Assembly: GCF_008831285.2 (NCBI RefSeq) | Contig: NC_045143.1 | Location: forward strand, 19,986,854-20,048,853 | DNA length: 62,000 nt | Direction: 5' to 3' | Origin: Nymphaea colorata | Lineage: Eukaryota > Streptophyta > Magnoliopsida > Nymphaeales > Nymphaeaceae | Shown: positions 41,375-49,555 of the stretch, piece by piece | Layout of the letters: the number at the start of each line of letters is the position of its first letter | How positions within the stretch are numbered: the stretch's first letter is position 1 | Notes under the pieces: model-generated | Database searches by the model: none | What the model was told of the DNA's origin: nothing | The model's input: the letters and a program-made list of their open reading frames with translations, nothing else | Program-made: the position numbers and the translations under genes

Positions 41375-44300
41375 CCCAAAGTGTTGGGACACGGTTTCCC
41401 AACTCCTCTTCTTTCTCTCGCTCTCTCACCTGTTTTTTTTTCTCTCTCCCCCTTCTTCTTTTGCATTTTCCCTGTTCACAACCATCCTTTCCACCTAGGA
41501 GTGGTGGATCATAGTGAATGAAAGAGATTTTTAATTCCAGTCCCAAAATGGGACTGGTTATAATATGTAAGTGTATCTATATCTGTGTTCTTTTGCCACA
41601 TCCACACCCATGTTTCTTTCAAAAAGTAGTGCATCTTCATCCACACATCATACTTGCAGGCTTGCAGCCTGACATTCATGTGACAGAGGCTGTCTTATAA
41701 TTCACTTCATTTTCTATTTTTCATTATTTCTTAAATTTTCAAAATGACTGATGTATGTAGAAATATTTATTCAGGATAAGAGGTAAAAGTGGTGATAATG
41801 ACTTTAAGATTGCTGCTGAGGCTTGCTTGCCTATCGTAGATATGGTACTGACTGGGCTCAAGAATGGAACTTATCCTACAGGAACCTTTCTTAATGTCGA
41901 CTTTCCTACAGATGTAGCCAGTCATAAGGTAGAAATTATTTATTATCAAGTTCTTATTTTCTTTGTGTTGTTGAGTAAACCTCTTTGGATGTGTATCAAT
42001 CTTTGCACAGGTCAAATAAACAAATCTTGTCTCTTCCACGGACATTATTCTGTTCAGAAGGTTTTTTAAAAAGTTCTTGGGGATTATTCTTCTCGGAAAG
42101 CTAAAAGAAAAAATTTATTTGGGAAGATTGTGAAAACCTGATGTATCAATTTCTCTCAGGTTTTCTCTCAATCTATCTATTCTGTTATCTATTTTTCTCA
42201 TAGTTCTCCTTAAAATTAGTAGAAACTGATCCTAATGTCCATATACATCTCCCCAGAAGCTATATGCTTTTGTATCTTAGGAACACTTCTTCACTGCTTA
42301 GAATTAGATGGTTCTGGTTATTAAACTATCTTGCATGCAAAAACAAGCGTCTAACAGGATAAATCCTTGAATTGAGCTTGTTGTATCTAACTTGTTATGA
42401 GTGATGATACATATGAGAGTTCAAAATAAGCTCATGATACTGTTGTTAAGCTCCTTTTTCTGTTTGCTCCACTGTCACTACCTGAATGTGTAGATTTGCT
42501 TACTTATATATCATACACTAATTTTTTCAAACCAAATTTTGTCTCACATGTGGCATCTCCAAAACTTGTGATACTGAAGAAAGGCCATTGTAGTTTAATT
42601 CTCTGTGGTATGAACTTGATAAACTTATAGTAGGTTCTGTTTTTGCAAAACATTGGTTGCTTATCTTTGTGTACAAAAATATTTTATTTTGTATGTACAG
42701 TTGTTCCTCTTCCTAATTCAAATGTTTTTTCTCATTTTACCTTGTTTGTTCTTAGGGTTATAAAGTGACTAAACAAGGGAAATCTATGATCAAAACCATG
42801 TGGAAGAAAATCACTTCACAAGATGTGGATGTATCCAATTCAACAGTTGTCCCTCCTGTCGATAAGGTGAATGCAGTTGACCTATTCAAGTGTGCATTTG
42901 GCTGCACAAACATGACTCGTGCTTCTTGAGATGAAAAGTTAATCTGCTTGTTTGTCTATTTCTTGTTTTGAAATTTTGTTCCTGACGGCATGGTGCTGAT
43001 TGTTATATATGTTAAGGGAAATCTCGAACATAAGAAGTCAGCCTTAAAGAATATTGAAGTTGTCTCTGTTCCAAGTGCTGGAGAAATTGGTTCAGGTTTT
43101 TCAGGCCCTTTATTGTTCAAAAGACAGGTATTCTTCTGCAAATTATCTCTGTTCTGGTATCTGGATTAGGCATCTTCAAAGTTGTAGGAAGCTTGTTTAA
43201 ATGCTTTATTGTCTTGTTGACTACTGCTTATGCATAAGCTAGAAACTTTTCAGTCACACGGGCCAGGAAAAGACTATAGGCGAATGGATGAGCATGTTAT
43301 GATTAATCTTGTATAAGGCTTGTTAAAGCAGGGAAGATTTGGGTGGTTAGTAGGATGCTGTTTTTTTCTTATAACCAGTTTAACCCCAGAATTTATATGC
43401 AGTATCATTCTTAAAGAATTGGAACTGCCATGATAAGAGATAATGACTACATTAAGTTGCTATTTCTTAATGATTCAATTGTCCATCATATGATATTGGT
43501 AAATAGGAACACATACTTTGAGGTGTTTGTGTTTGTTAGAATACAATGTATAGGGAACCGGGTCCGGATATGGACCCGGTACCCATGGGCACGGGAACCG
43601 AGGACGGGCTCGGTTCCCTAGGCGGGTCTCTCTTCCTCCCTCTTTTTATTCTATCACTTATTGTAATTGTTGATTAAGTGAATAGTGTTTTCTCTCTCCT
43701 AGGGTTGCGGTTTTGCCCCTAGGTTAGAGCTTCCCCGTGGTTTTTCACCTCGTTCCGAGGTTTTCCACGTATATCTTGTGTTGGCTTTTCTTCTCCCCCT
43801 TTTTACTGCGTGTTTCTACATGGTATCAGAGCCAAAATCGTGCTGTTTGGCTTCTTTGTTCGTTTGTGATTTAGGGTTTTTCTTGGAACCCTAAGTCTGA
43901 ACCCTTGTTCCGCCGCCGCCGCCGCAGCCCGCCGACGCATTCCCGCCCGCCGTCGCCTGGTATGTGCCGCCGCCTGGTATGCGCCGCCGCCTGGGCCCTT
44001 TTTTTCCCGCCGTCGCCTGGTTTTTCCCGCCGCCGCCGCCTGGTCTTTTCCCGCCGTCGCCTGGCCTTTCTTCCGCCGTTGCCTGGATTGCCGTCGCAGC
44101 TTGCTGTTCTGCCGCTGCTCGTCCTCACCCTGTGCTTTTTTGGTATACTCTGACTGTTGGATTTCTGTTGTGGTTGTGATGGCTGAAGAGATGCCCTCCA
44201 AGACCGATGTTACCTTTGACACGGGCAGCAATACCAAGAGCGAAAACTTGCCTGTTCAAGTCACCTCTATTCGGCTGAACAAAGACAATGATCTCTCTTG

Positions 44301-47300
44301 GTCTGCTGCGCTTGAAATTGGGATCACTAGTCACGGTCGTCTGCCCTATATCACTGGGGAGAAACCTGCGCCTAGTAAAACTGATCCTGGATGGGTGACT
44401 TGGGCGTTGGAAGATAGTCAAGTTAAGGTTTGGATTATTAGTTCTGTTTCTACTGATATTCAGCCCCTTATTTTGCGTAAGTTGACCTCATATGACATGT
44501 GGACTGTGCTAGCGAGGATGTATGGCCGTAAAAAGAGAGTCATGCATACTTACCAGATTAAACGCAACATCTATTCTCTTAAACAGGGTGACTTGTCTGC
44601 AGCCCTGAAGACTAAATGGGAGGAACTGGATTATCATGTGAATGATGACTGAAATTGTGGTTCTGATCATGAACTGTACTGGCAGAAAGAATGGATGGAC
44701 CGGACTTTTATTTTTCTGGGAGGTCTGCGTGATGAGTTTGAATCCATTAGGAGTCAAATTTTCAATTGTGATGAGACCCCTAGCATTGAGGAGGTGTATG
44801 CCCCGGGTGGAATCTGAGGAACAACGCCGTCAAGTGATGCATATTGACTCTAGTCATGGTAGTTCACCCTCTGCTTTTGTTAGCTATGCTCCAGGGACTG
44901 GGCAGCGTACTATCCGGCGGTACAGTCATTGTAACAAGTTGGGGCACTCTATTGATTTTTGTTGGGATCTTCATCCTGAGAAGAGGCTCACCCGTGGTCG
45001 CCCTTCTTCTGGTAGGCGGGGTCCTGTGCCCGATACTAGCTCTCCCAGTGTTGACAAACCGAAGCTTTCCTTTGATCAACTCAAAGAATTACAAGCTTAC
45101 ATCAGCCGATTATCTACTACTAAGGAGGAAGCCTCCACGTCTGAGGGAGCTCAGTTAGCCCAAGCTCTCGTTGCCACAAGTGATCAAGGTAATTCCTTAC
45201 TTGGTGATTGGGTTGTGGACAGTGAAGCTACTCATCATATGACAGGAAACCCTAAGATGTTTCAAGAGTACAAATTGTCTTCAGGGCAGCAACGAGTCTC
45301 TATGGCTGATGGGTCCTCGATCTCTGTGGCTGGAAAAGGGAGTTTGTCCTTATTAAATAAATATATTCTGCATAATGCTCTTCATGTTCCCAATATTCCT
45401 ATGAATTTGTTATCTGTCAATAGTATCACCAAAGAACTCAATTGTAATCTAATTTTCTCTGCTGATCATTGTACCCTGCAGGACTTGGTGACGGGGATGA
45501 AGATTGGGATTGGTTCGGTTATTGATGGCCTCTACAGACTGCCCGTTTAGGTTGCTTCTGCTCTCATCTCAGCCACTAGCAGACAGTTGACGGGCGTGGA
45601 GGACAGGTCTAGCATTATGAGATGGCACGAGCGCCTTGGACATCTCCCATTCCAGTTGATTAAGAAGTTGTTTCCTAGGTTGTTTTACTTCTGTGTCCAT
45701 GGACTCCTTCATATGTGAAGTGTGTCAGCTTGCTAAGCATGTTAGGGCTTCGTACCCTATTTCTATCAATAAAACCACTCATCCTTTTGCCTTGGTTCAC
45801 TCTGATGTTTGGGGTCCTTCAGGAGTACCCACTTGTCGTGGTTTCCATTACTTTATGACTCTGATTGATGACTACTCCCGTTGTACGTTCGTGTACTTGT
45901 CAAAAACTTTGTTGCCTTTGTCGAAAATCAATTTCAGACCTCTGTTCAGACTTTATGTACTGATAATGCCAGGGAGTATGTCTCCCAATCCCTAGATGAC
46001 TTCCTGCGGGGCAAGGGTATTGTTCATGAGACGTCCTGCAGTTATACTCCTCCTCAAAATGGCGTGGCCGAACGTAAAAATCGCCATTTATTAGATGTCA
46101 CTCGAGCTATTATGTTCCACAGGCATGTTCTTAAGCGCTACTGGGGCGATGCTCTCATCACTAGTGCCCACCTCATCAACCGTATGCCTACTCGTGTGTT
46201 GAATGGCCGTATTCCTTACTCTGTGCTCAGTCCCACTCATAAACCCTGGCCTCTTACTCCTCAGGTGTTCGGGTGTGTTTGCTTTGTTCATAATCATAGT
46301 CCCACCATCAAGAAACTTGACCCTCGGTCTGTCAAAGCTGTCTTCTTGGGGTATTCCTCCACTCAGAAGGGATATAAATGTATTGACCCTACTACCTCCA
46401 AAATCTATGTCTCTCGGGATGTTACCTTTCATGAACATGAGGCGTATTTTCCTGCGAATCCTCTTTAGGGGGAGTGTATAGGGGACAGTGTGGAAGAGTA
46501 TTCTCCATTTCAGCTTATTCAGTTTACGAACTTCTTGAACTACAGACTTAGTCACAGTGTGGAAGATACAATCAGAGATGATAAAGACAGTCATGTGGAA
46601 GGGGGCCCTGTGGTTGATCAACCCACATCCCGTGATCGACAGTCATGTGGAAGGGGGCCCTGTGGTTGATCAACCCACATCCCGTGATCATTTGTTTGGG
46701 CAGGTTTACACTAGAAAGGAGAAAGATGTGGTTGAGACTGTTGATGTAACCAATCCCAATCCTGTGAGTTCCCCGAATGAACCAAGTCCAATGAATGAAG
46801 AGCTTCCCATAGCCCTGCGCAAGGGGACCAGGTCATGTACTTCTCACCCTATTCAGAGATTTGTCTCATATTCAAAACTAAGTAAAGAATACAAATGCTT
46901 TATTACCACTCTGTCTATGTCTGTGATTCCCAGGTGTGTGGAAGATGCTAGAGAGGATCCTAAATGGCTTCAGGCTATGACAGAGGAGATGGATGCCTTG
47001 GCAAAGAACAACACGTGGGAAGTGGTCGATATTCCCAAGGGGACTCACTTAGTTGGTTCCAAGTGGGTGTTTAGTGTGAAGTATAAACCTTATGGCACTG
47101 TGGAACGGTATAAAGCTCGTCTGGTTGCAAAGGGGTTCAGCCAAAAATACGGAATTGACTATCTTGAAACCTTTGCTCCTGTTGCAAAACTGAAGACTGT
47201 GAGGGTCATTTTGGCACTTGCAGTGCAAAAGAAGTGGGGCATGGACCAGCTTGATGTCAAGAACGCCTTCTTGAACGGTCATCTAGAGGAGGAGGTCTAT

Positions 47301-49555
47301 ATGAGCATGCCTCCCGGATATGCTCAAAGTGGAAAATGTTGTCATCTCAAGAAGGCCCTGTACGGCCTGAAGCAGTCCCCTAGAGCATGGTTTGAAAGAT
47401 TGAGGGTGGTAATGAAGACAAATGGGTACAAACAAGAAAATGGTGATCATACCCTGTTCATTAAGCAGAAAAGTGGCCTGGTGAGCATTCTTCTAGTGTA
47501 TGTTGATGATATGATTGTCACAGGTGATGATGAAGAAGAGAAAAGGAAGATGAAGGAGAAAGCTGCTGAATTTGACCTTAAAGATCTGGAAAAATTAAGG
47601 TACTTTCTGGGAATAGAGATTGCACGATCAGAGACAGGGCTTGTTATGAGCCAAAAGAAGTACACTCTGGACCTCTTGAAAGAGACAGGTAAACTGGGAT
47701 GCAGGCCCTTTCTAACTCCAATGGAGTCAGGTACAAAGATAAGTATCAAAACTGGTGACATCCTGGATGAGGAAGGAAAATGACGGTATCAGAGGCTTAT
47801 TGGTAAACTTATTTATCTTACTCTTACTCGTCATGATATTACTTATGCTGTAAATATGTTGAGTCAGTTTATGCATGCTCCTACTGATTGTCACTAGAAG
47901 AGTGCAGAAAGAGTGTTGGGATACCTGAAGAATAACCCAAGTAAAGGGTTACTGTATACACGGCAGGACAAACCTAATATTGAATGATATTCTGATGCTG
48001 ATTGGGCTGGTTGCACGGATACCAGAAGGTCTACCACAGGGTACTGCATCTTTTTAGGGGGAAACCTAGTGGTATGGAGGAGTAAAAGGCAGGAGGTCTG
48101 TTCTAGATCTAGTGGTGAGGCTGAATACATGGCTGTTGCTATGGGGGTTATAGAGATGTTATGGCTAAAGATTCTTCTAGCAGATATTGGAATTGAAACT
48201 GAAGAGAAGATGAAAATGTATTGTGACAATAAGTCTGCGATTAACCTGGCAAATAATCCCGTCCTGCATGAACATGTGGAGATAGATCGCCACTTCATAC
48301 GGGAGCGCATAGATTCAAAGGAGTTGATCCTTCCTTATATGAAGTCTGAAGATCAAATTGCAGATGTTCTAATTAAGGCCTTATGTACATCTCAATTTTG
48401 AAAAGAATGTTAGCAAGCTTGGCATGTTTGACATGTATGCCAAGCTTGAGGGAGAGTGTTAGAATACAATGTATAGGGAACGGGGTCCGGATATGGACCC
48501 GGTACCCATGGGCGCGGGAACCGAGGACGGGCTCGGTTCCCTAGGCGGGTCTCTCTTCCTCCCTCTTTTTATTCTATCACTTATTGTAATTGTTGATTAA
48601 GTGAATAGTGTTTTCTCTCTCCTAGGGTTGCGGTTTTGCCCCTAGGTTAGAGCTTCCCCGTGGTTTTTCACCTCGTTCCGAGGTTTTCCACGTATATCCT
48701 GTGTTGACTTTTCTTCTCCCCCTTTCTACTGCGTGTTTCTACAGTGTTCAAACTTTTACCTGTTTTAAGTTCTTTATTTTCAGGATGATGCAAATTATGA
48801 GGTCAATCATATTGCAATAAGTATGAATTTTATACAAGTTCTAGAGAGCCTTGGGAATAGTTCATTGGCCACACTTCACGGTTTAAGGATGTTGTGAATT
48901 ATATTTTCTGTTGTTACATTTATCAAAAACAGTTTAAAGCACTTCGTATCACATGTAGGAGGCATATCTACTGAGGCATAATCTAAGTTACTGGCACATA
49001 AAATTTGCAATTACAAAATTTACTTTTCATTTACTTCCCTGGTGGTCAAGGGAGTATCTGTGGCTTTGCAAGGTATAAGTGCTTGTGCAAGGAGAGACTG
49101 TCTTAACTGTTGATGACACTGTTTACCTTAGGAGCTTATATGATTCAATAATTTAGCTTTCCTGTTGAAAGTACACGCTCTATGTTGGGCTTTAGAGTTG
49201 TATATTTGAAACAAATTGACATGAGATGCAAGTGTTTATTTGTTGTGAGCACTAATTTGATATTTATTACCTTTTGTCAACTAGATTTCCGAATTTGAGT
49301 ATGGGGAGGATGGAGAAGGAATGGACTTCGGAGAACTTGAACGTGGATATGTAAGTCATAGCAGAGCCCAATTTAATTTGAATGGGTAAAGACTAACATC
49401 TAGTTTCTTGATTGTCTAATGACATTAGGATTCCTGATTTTCAGATAACAGTCACACCGCTCGCTGCTCTGTCCCATGTAGAAGCTAAAGCTCAGGAATA
49501 TTTTAGTGGCTGGGCATCTTGTCTGGCAGAATATTCGACGTCTTCTGCCTTATAA
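11824..49555 (+). CDS. SurE: SurE-like 5'/3'-nucleotidase (acid phosphatase), 11 exons, 329 aa
   Basis: Eleven exons with GT-AG borders join to 990 nt, in phase at every junction, ending in TAA. The product is a SurE-family metal-dependent phosphatase, known to dephosphorylate nucleoside 5'/3'-monophosphates. Visible family signatures are VTNDDG (D15, D16 metal ligands), [11 protein letters not shown] (S48), GTPADC, and [10 protein letters not shown] with N105, followed by [11 protein letters not shown]. The C-terminal [12 protein letters not shown] strand closes the fold. There is no transit or signal peptide; a cytosolic location is inferred. The ATG at 11824 precedes the first beta strand directly, as expected. 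Three introns are swollen by transposons (19.8, 7.6 and 5.7 kb), yet no exon has a stop, frameshift or lost key residue, so the gene is probably functional. Confidence 0.92.
11958..13554. other. SurE intron 1 (1.6 kb)
   Basis: T-rich intron DNA. I see no coding fragment or repeat with paired ends. Confidence 0.6.
13555..13649 (+). CDS. SurE: SurE exon 2
   Basis: Completes codon 45 and runs into codon 77. It carries S48 in the SAVGH motif and the GATAYAVSG strand. Acceptor is TTATAG, donor GTTTGT. Confidence 0.9.
13650..15469. other. Start of SurE intron 2, no gene seen
   Basis: T-rich DNA. Two related stretches (about 14161-14290 and 14430-14560) share motifs such as GCATTTTATTTGTTAGTAGAG, indicating a small local duplication. 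An AT-rich block at 14590-15010 resembles one at 30160-30560. Confidence 0.4.
15470..15635 (+). pseudogene. Ty3/gypsy pol fragment (protease-RT linker)
   Basis: The translation gives [19 protein letters not shown], matching the (R)EYPDVFPEDLPGLPPxREI stretch just before gypsy RT. After frame changes the next bases read like the PISxSKYRMAP segment. Only about 55 codons survive, with stops; no LTRs can be assigned. Confidence 0.65.
15636..21095. other. Intron 2 repeat-like DNA, unassigned
   Basis: 15636-18960 is GC-richer than its surroundings. It has no long conserved frame, and two related segments (16850-16980 and 17055-17175) share 'aaatcgyraaatttggt' type wording. A GGCGCC block lies at 18051. 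It looks like a non-autonomous LTR element or leader region, but I could not pair ends. 18960-21095 is T-rich with no recognisable content. Confidence 0.35.
21096..24618 (-). mobile_element. Candidate 3' LTR of an older retroelement, split by a solo LTR
   Basis: On the minus strand a purine-rich tract (complement of 24619-24632) is followed by TGTTGG at 24618, as in an LTR start. Removing the nested solo LTR 21344-24494 gives a sequence of about 370 bp that ends GGAGCGTTACA at 21096. The partner LTR was not found. This is an inference from boundary motifs only. Confidence 0.4.
21344..24494 (-). mobile_element. Solo LTR, 3.15 kb (family R1)
   Basis: On the minus strand it starts TGTCACACCCCGAC and ends TGTTACA. 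It is flanked by ATATA on both sides (21339-21343, 24495-24499), as a 5-bp target duplication would be, although that sequence is low-complexity. No internal domain, primer site or coding region is present, so it reads as a solo LTR left by LTR-LTR recombination. A long CT-rich block (21560-22090, plus strand) is internal to the LTR and is shared with the copies at 26540-27060 and 28740-29100. LTRs above 3 kb are more usual in Ty3/gypsy; the superfamily is not proven here. Confidence 0.65.
24619..25388. other. Probable internal remnant of the retroelement at 21096-24618
   Basis: It adjoins the candidate purine tract and has no recognisable Gag or Pol motif in any frame. It is interrupted at ATCAA (25384-25388) by the R1 remnant. 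Confidence 0.3.
25389..29521 (+). mobile_element. R1-family LTR pair remnant, 4.1 kb, target duplication ATCAA
   Basis: The unit starts TGTCACACCCC (25389) and ends CGTTACA (29521), flanked by ATCAA at 25384-25388 and 29522-29526. An internal LTR end (GCGTAACA, 27292-27299) shows a shortened 5' LTR (25389-27299) fused to a 3' LTR lacking its beginning (27300-29521). The internal domain is gone. Both parts align with the solo LTR at 21344-24494, including the GA/CT-rich blocks. A TRIM sits inside the first LTR. Confidence 0.6.
25585..26039 (-). mobile_element. TRIM (terminal-repeat retrotransposon in miniature), 455 bp
   Basis: Direct repeats of about 190 bp (25585-25775 and 25850-26039), both TGTAACA-type at one end, enclose only about 74 bp. 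On the minus strand TGGTATTAGAGCC (25848-25836), one base from the tRNA-iMet primer-site consensus, follows the upstream LTR after one base. The purine tract AAAGGGGTGGAT abuts the other LTR. It has no coding capacity. These are the diagnostic TRIM/SMART features. No clean target duplication was found. Confidence 0.75.
29522..33426. other. Rest of SurE intron 2
   Basis: No gene is recognised. It contains an AT-rich block with GTACCCGTACC-type edges (30060-30740), possibly a small DNA element. A TC-rich low-complexity tract lies at 31286-31480, and a short perfect hairpin at 32742-32766. TE scraps are likely but unassignable by eye. Confidence 0.4.
31286..31480. repeat. TC-rich low-complexity tract
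   Basis: About 195 bp of almost pure TCTC/TTCC sequence on the plus strand. Long open frames across it are compositional artefacts. Confidence 0.8.
33427..33494 (+). CDS. SurE: SurE exon 3
   Basis: Completes codon 77 and ends at codon 99: [16 protein letters not shown] and the following strand. Acceptor TTGCAG, donor GTATTC. It lies 19.8 kb after exon 2. Confidence 0.9.
33819..33862 (+). CDS. SurE: SurE exon 4
   Basis: Codons 100-113 plus two bases. [14 protein letters not shown] contains N105 of the active site. Acceptor TTGTAG, donor GTGAGT. Intron 3 before it is 324 bp with nothing notable. Confidence 0.9.
34110..34187 (+). CDS. SurE: SurE exon 5
   Basis: Codons 114-140 (partial). [17 protein letters not shown] is the conserved SurE helix. 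Acceptor TTGCAG, donor GTATGC. Confidence 0.9.
34188..36019. other. SurE intron 5, left part
   Basis: It holds an R1 LTR fragment at 34406-34730 and otherwise T-rich DNA with no recognised gene. Copia-2 follows at 36020. Confidence 0.5.
34406..34730 (+). repeat. Truncated R1-family LTR fragment
   Basis: It starts TGTCACACCCCGAC and follows the solo LTR (24494 downward on the minus strand) for about 320 bp, including the stretch with AAAACATCGATG. Then similarity stops. No matching LTR end or target duplication was found. Confidence 0.6.
36020..36305 (-). repeat. Copia-2 3' LTR
   Basis: On the minus strand it is TGTTG...CTACA. It contains two perfect hairpins, 36221-36245 (stem GGGTACCGAG) and 36258-36281 (stem ACCGGGTCCA). 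The pol stop codon (36302-36300) lies just inside it. Confidence 0.92.
36306..38105 (-). pseudogene. Copia-2 RT and RNase H region
   Basis: The frame 38105-37398 covers the integrase tail and RT start ([38 protein letters not shown]). It ends at an in-frame TAG (37400-37398). It resumes in the same domain with the catalytic [11 protein letters not shown] near 37275-37243, then RNase H ([29 protein letters not shown], the DVLTKSL tail) to the 3' LTR. One nonsense codon separates the two halves. Confidence 0.92.
38102..39025 (-). pseudogene. Copia-2 integrase region
   Basis: The core carries [19 protein letters not shown] and [12 protein letters not shown] with the catalytic glutamate, and [14 protein letters not shown]-type tail motifs. 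The frame upstream is cut by a TAG at 39028-39026. Downstream a one-base loss in a G-rich run near 38110 shifts the frame into the RT part, compared with Copia-3. Confidence 0.92.
39026..40530 (-). pseudogene. Copia-2 gag and protease region
   Basis: The ATG at 40530 matches the Copia-3 gag start. A deletion of roughly 85 bp after about 17 codons then leads to a stop near 40466, so the main open frame begins only at 40375 or earlier. It encodes copia Gag ([10 protein letters not shown]-like region, [13 protein letters not shown]), a damaged zinc knuckle [14 protein letters not shown] (His position is Tyr), protease [14 protein letters not shown], and pre-integrase [11 protein letters not shown]. 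Confidence 0.9.
40836..40848 (-). other. Primer-binding site, tRNA-iMet type (Copia-2)
   Basis: TGGTATCAGAGCC on the minus strand, directly adjacent to the 5' LTR. Confidence 0.9.
40849..41134 (-). repeat. Copia-2 5' LTR
   Basis: It matches 36020-36305 apart from about six substitutions. Both hairpins are conserved. Confidence 0.92.
41135..41774. other. SurE intron 5, right part, with (AT)n microsatellite
   Basis: Intron DNA with (AT)16 at 41341-41372 and a TTTCTCTCTC-rich stretch after it. The polypyrimidine-TATTTATTCAG acceptor for exon 6 closes it. Confidence 0.7.
41775..41928 (+). CDS. SurE: SurE exon 6
   Basis: Codons 140-191, the largest internal exon: [19 protein letters not shown] and the [14 protein letters not shown] strand. 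Acceptor ATTCAG, donor GTAGAA. Confidence 0.9.
41929..42755. other. SurE intron 6 (827 bp)
   Basis: T-rich intron, nothing else visible. Confidence 0.7.
42756..42866 (+). CDS. SurE: SurE exon 7
   Basis: Codons 192-228: [11 protein letters not shown] motif and a charged loop. Acceptor CTTAG, donor GTGAAT. Confidence 0.9.
43017..43127 (+). CDS. SurE: SurE exon 8
   Basis: Codons 229-265, a variable loop ending LLFKRQ. Acceptor GTTAAG, donor GTATTC. Confidence 0.85.
43128..43533. other. SurE intron 8, left part
   Basis: Short intron DNA before Copia-3. Intron 8 without the TE would be about 440 bp. Confidence 0.7.
43534..43820 (+). repeat. Copia-3 left LTR
   Basis: Bounded TGTTAG...CTACA, with hairpins at 43557-43580 (stem ACCGGGTCC) and 43593-43618 (stem GGGAACCGAG). 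Confidence 0.92.
43821..43833 (+). other. Primer-binding site, tRNA-iMet type (Copia-3)
   Basis: TGGTATCAGAGCC directly after the LTR. Confidence 0.9.
43834..44178 (+). other. Copia-3 leader with GC-rich minisatellite
   Basis: Untranslated leader. 43945-44095 holds several imperfect copies of a CCGCCGTCGCCTGG unit. The Copia-2 leader (40531-40835) is similarly GC-rich. Confidence 0.7.
44179..48401 (+). pseudogene. Copia-3 gag-pol polyprotein, disrupted
   Basis: ATG at 44179 starts Gag. The order is the same as in Copia-2: zinc knuckle near 44920-44960 (first Cys replaced by Tyr, [14 protein letters not shown]), protease [14 protein letters not shown] near 45206 (Gly of the DSGA motif changed to Glu), pre-integrase [11 protein letters not shown], integrase, RT with [11 protein letters not shown] near 47500, and RNase H to 48401. 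Breaks are a TGA at 44650-44652, a frame change near 44803, a TAG at 45548-45550, an integrase deletion of about 30 bp near 45900, a TAG at 46466-46468, a 52-bp tandem duplication (46586-46689) and further stops after 47781. Confidence 0.93.
48457..48743 (+). repeat. Copia-3 right LTR
   Basis: It matches the left LTR apart from about five substitutions. Confidence 0.92.
48784..48801 (+). CDS. SurE: SurE exon 9 (18-nt microexon)
   Basis: Six codons (266-271, DDANYE) between a TTTTCAG acceptor and a GTCAAT donor. Reading straight on hits a stop (48895), whereas splicing to exon 10 keeps the frame. This is the least certain exon. Confidence 0.7.
48802..49284. other. SurE intron 9 (483 bp)
   Basis: T-rich intron; nothing else seen. 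Confidence 0.6.
49285..49350 (+). CDS. SurE: SurE exon 10
   Basis: Codons 272-293, an acidic stretch ending ELERGY. Acceptor AACTAG, donor GTAAGT. Confidence 0.88.
49445..49555 (+). CDS. SurE: SurE exon 11
   Basis: Codons 294-329 and TAA (49553-49555). [10 protein letters not shown] is the closing SurE strand. Acceptor TTTTCAG. Confidence 0.9.
   Translation: MTVTPLAALSHVEAKAQEYFSGWASCLAEYSTSSAL

Larger units (their letters stand above)
43534..48743 (+). mobile_element. Ty1/copia LTR retrotransposon 'Copia-3' in SurE intron 8
   Basis: The 287-bp LTRs (43534-43820, 48457-48743) differ at about five positions. The target duplication GTGTT is perfect (43529-43533, 48744-48748). The primer site TGGTATCAGAGCC abuts the left LTR and GCTTGAGGGAGAG abuts the right. 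It is the same family as Copia-2 (closely similar proteins and related LTRs) but in sense orientation relative to the host gene. It carries numerous stops and indels and is therefore non-autonomous. Confidence 0.95.

Noticed and set aside
48784-48897. Reading SurE exon 9 through to the stop at 48895-48897 as a terminal exon
   Set aside because: This would drop the conserved GYITVTPL strand. The 18-nt exon splices in phase to exons 10 and 11, which restore it.
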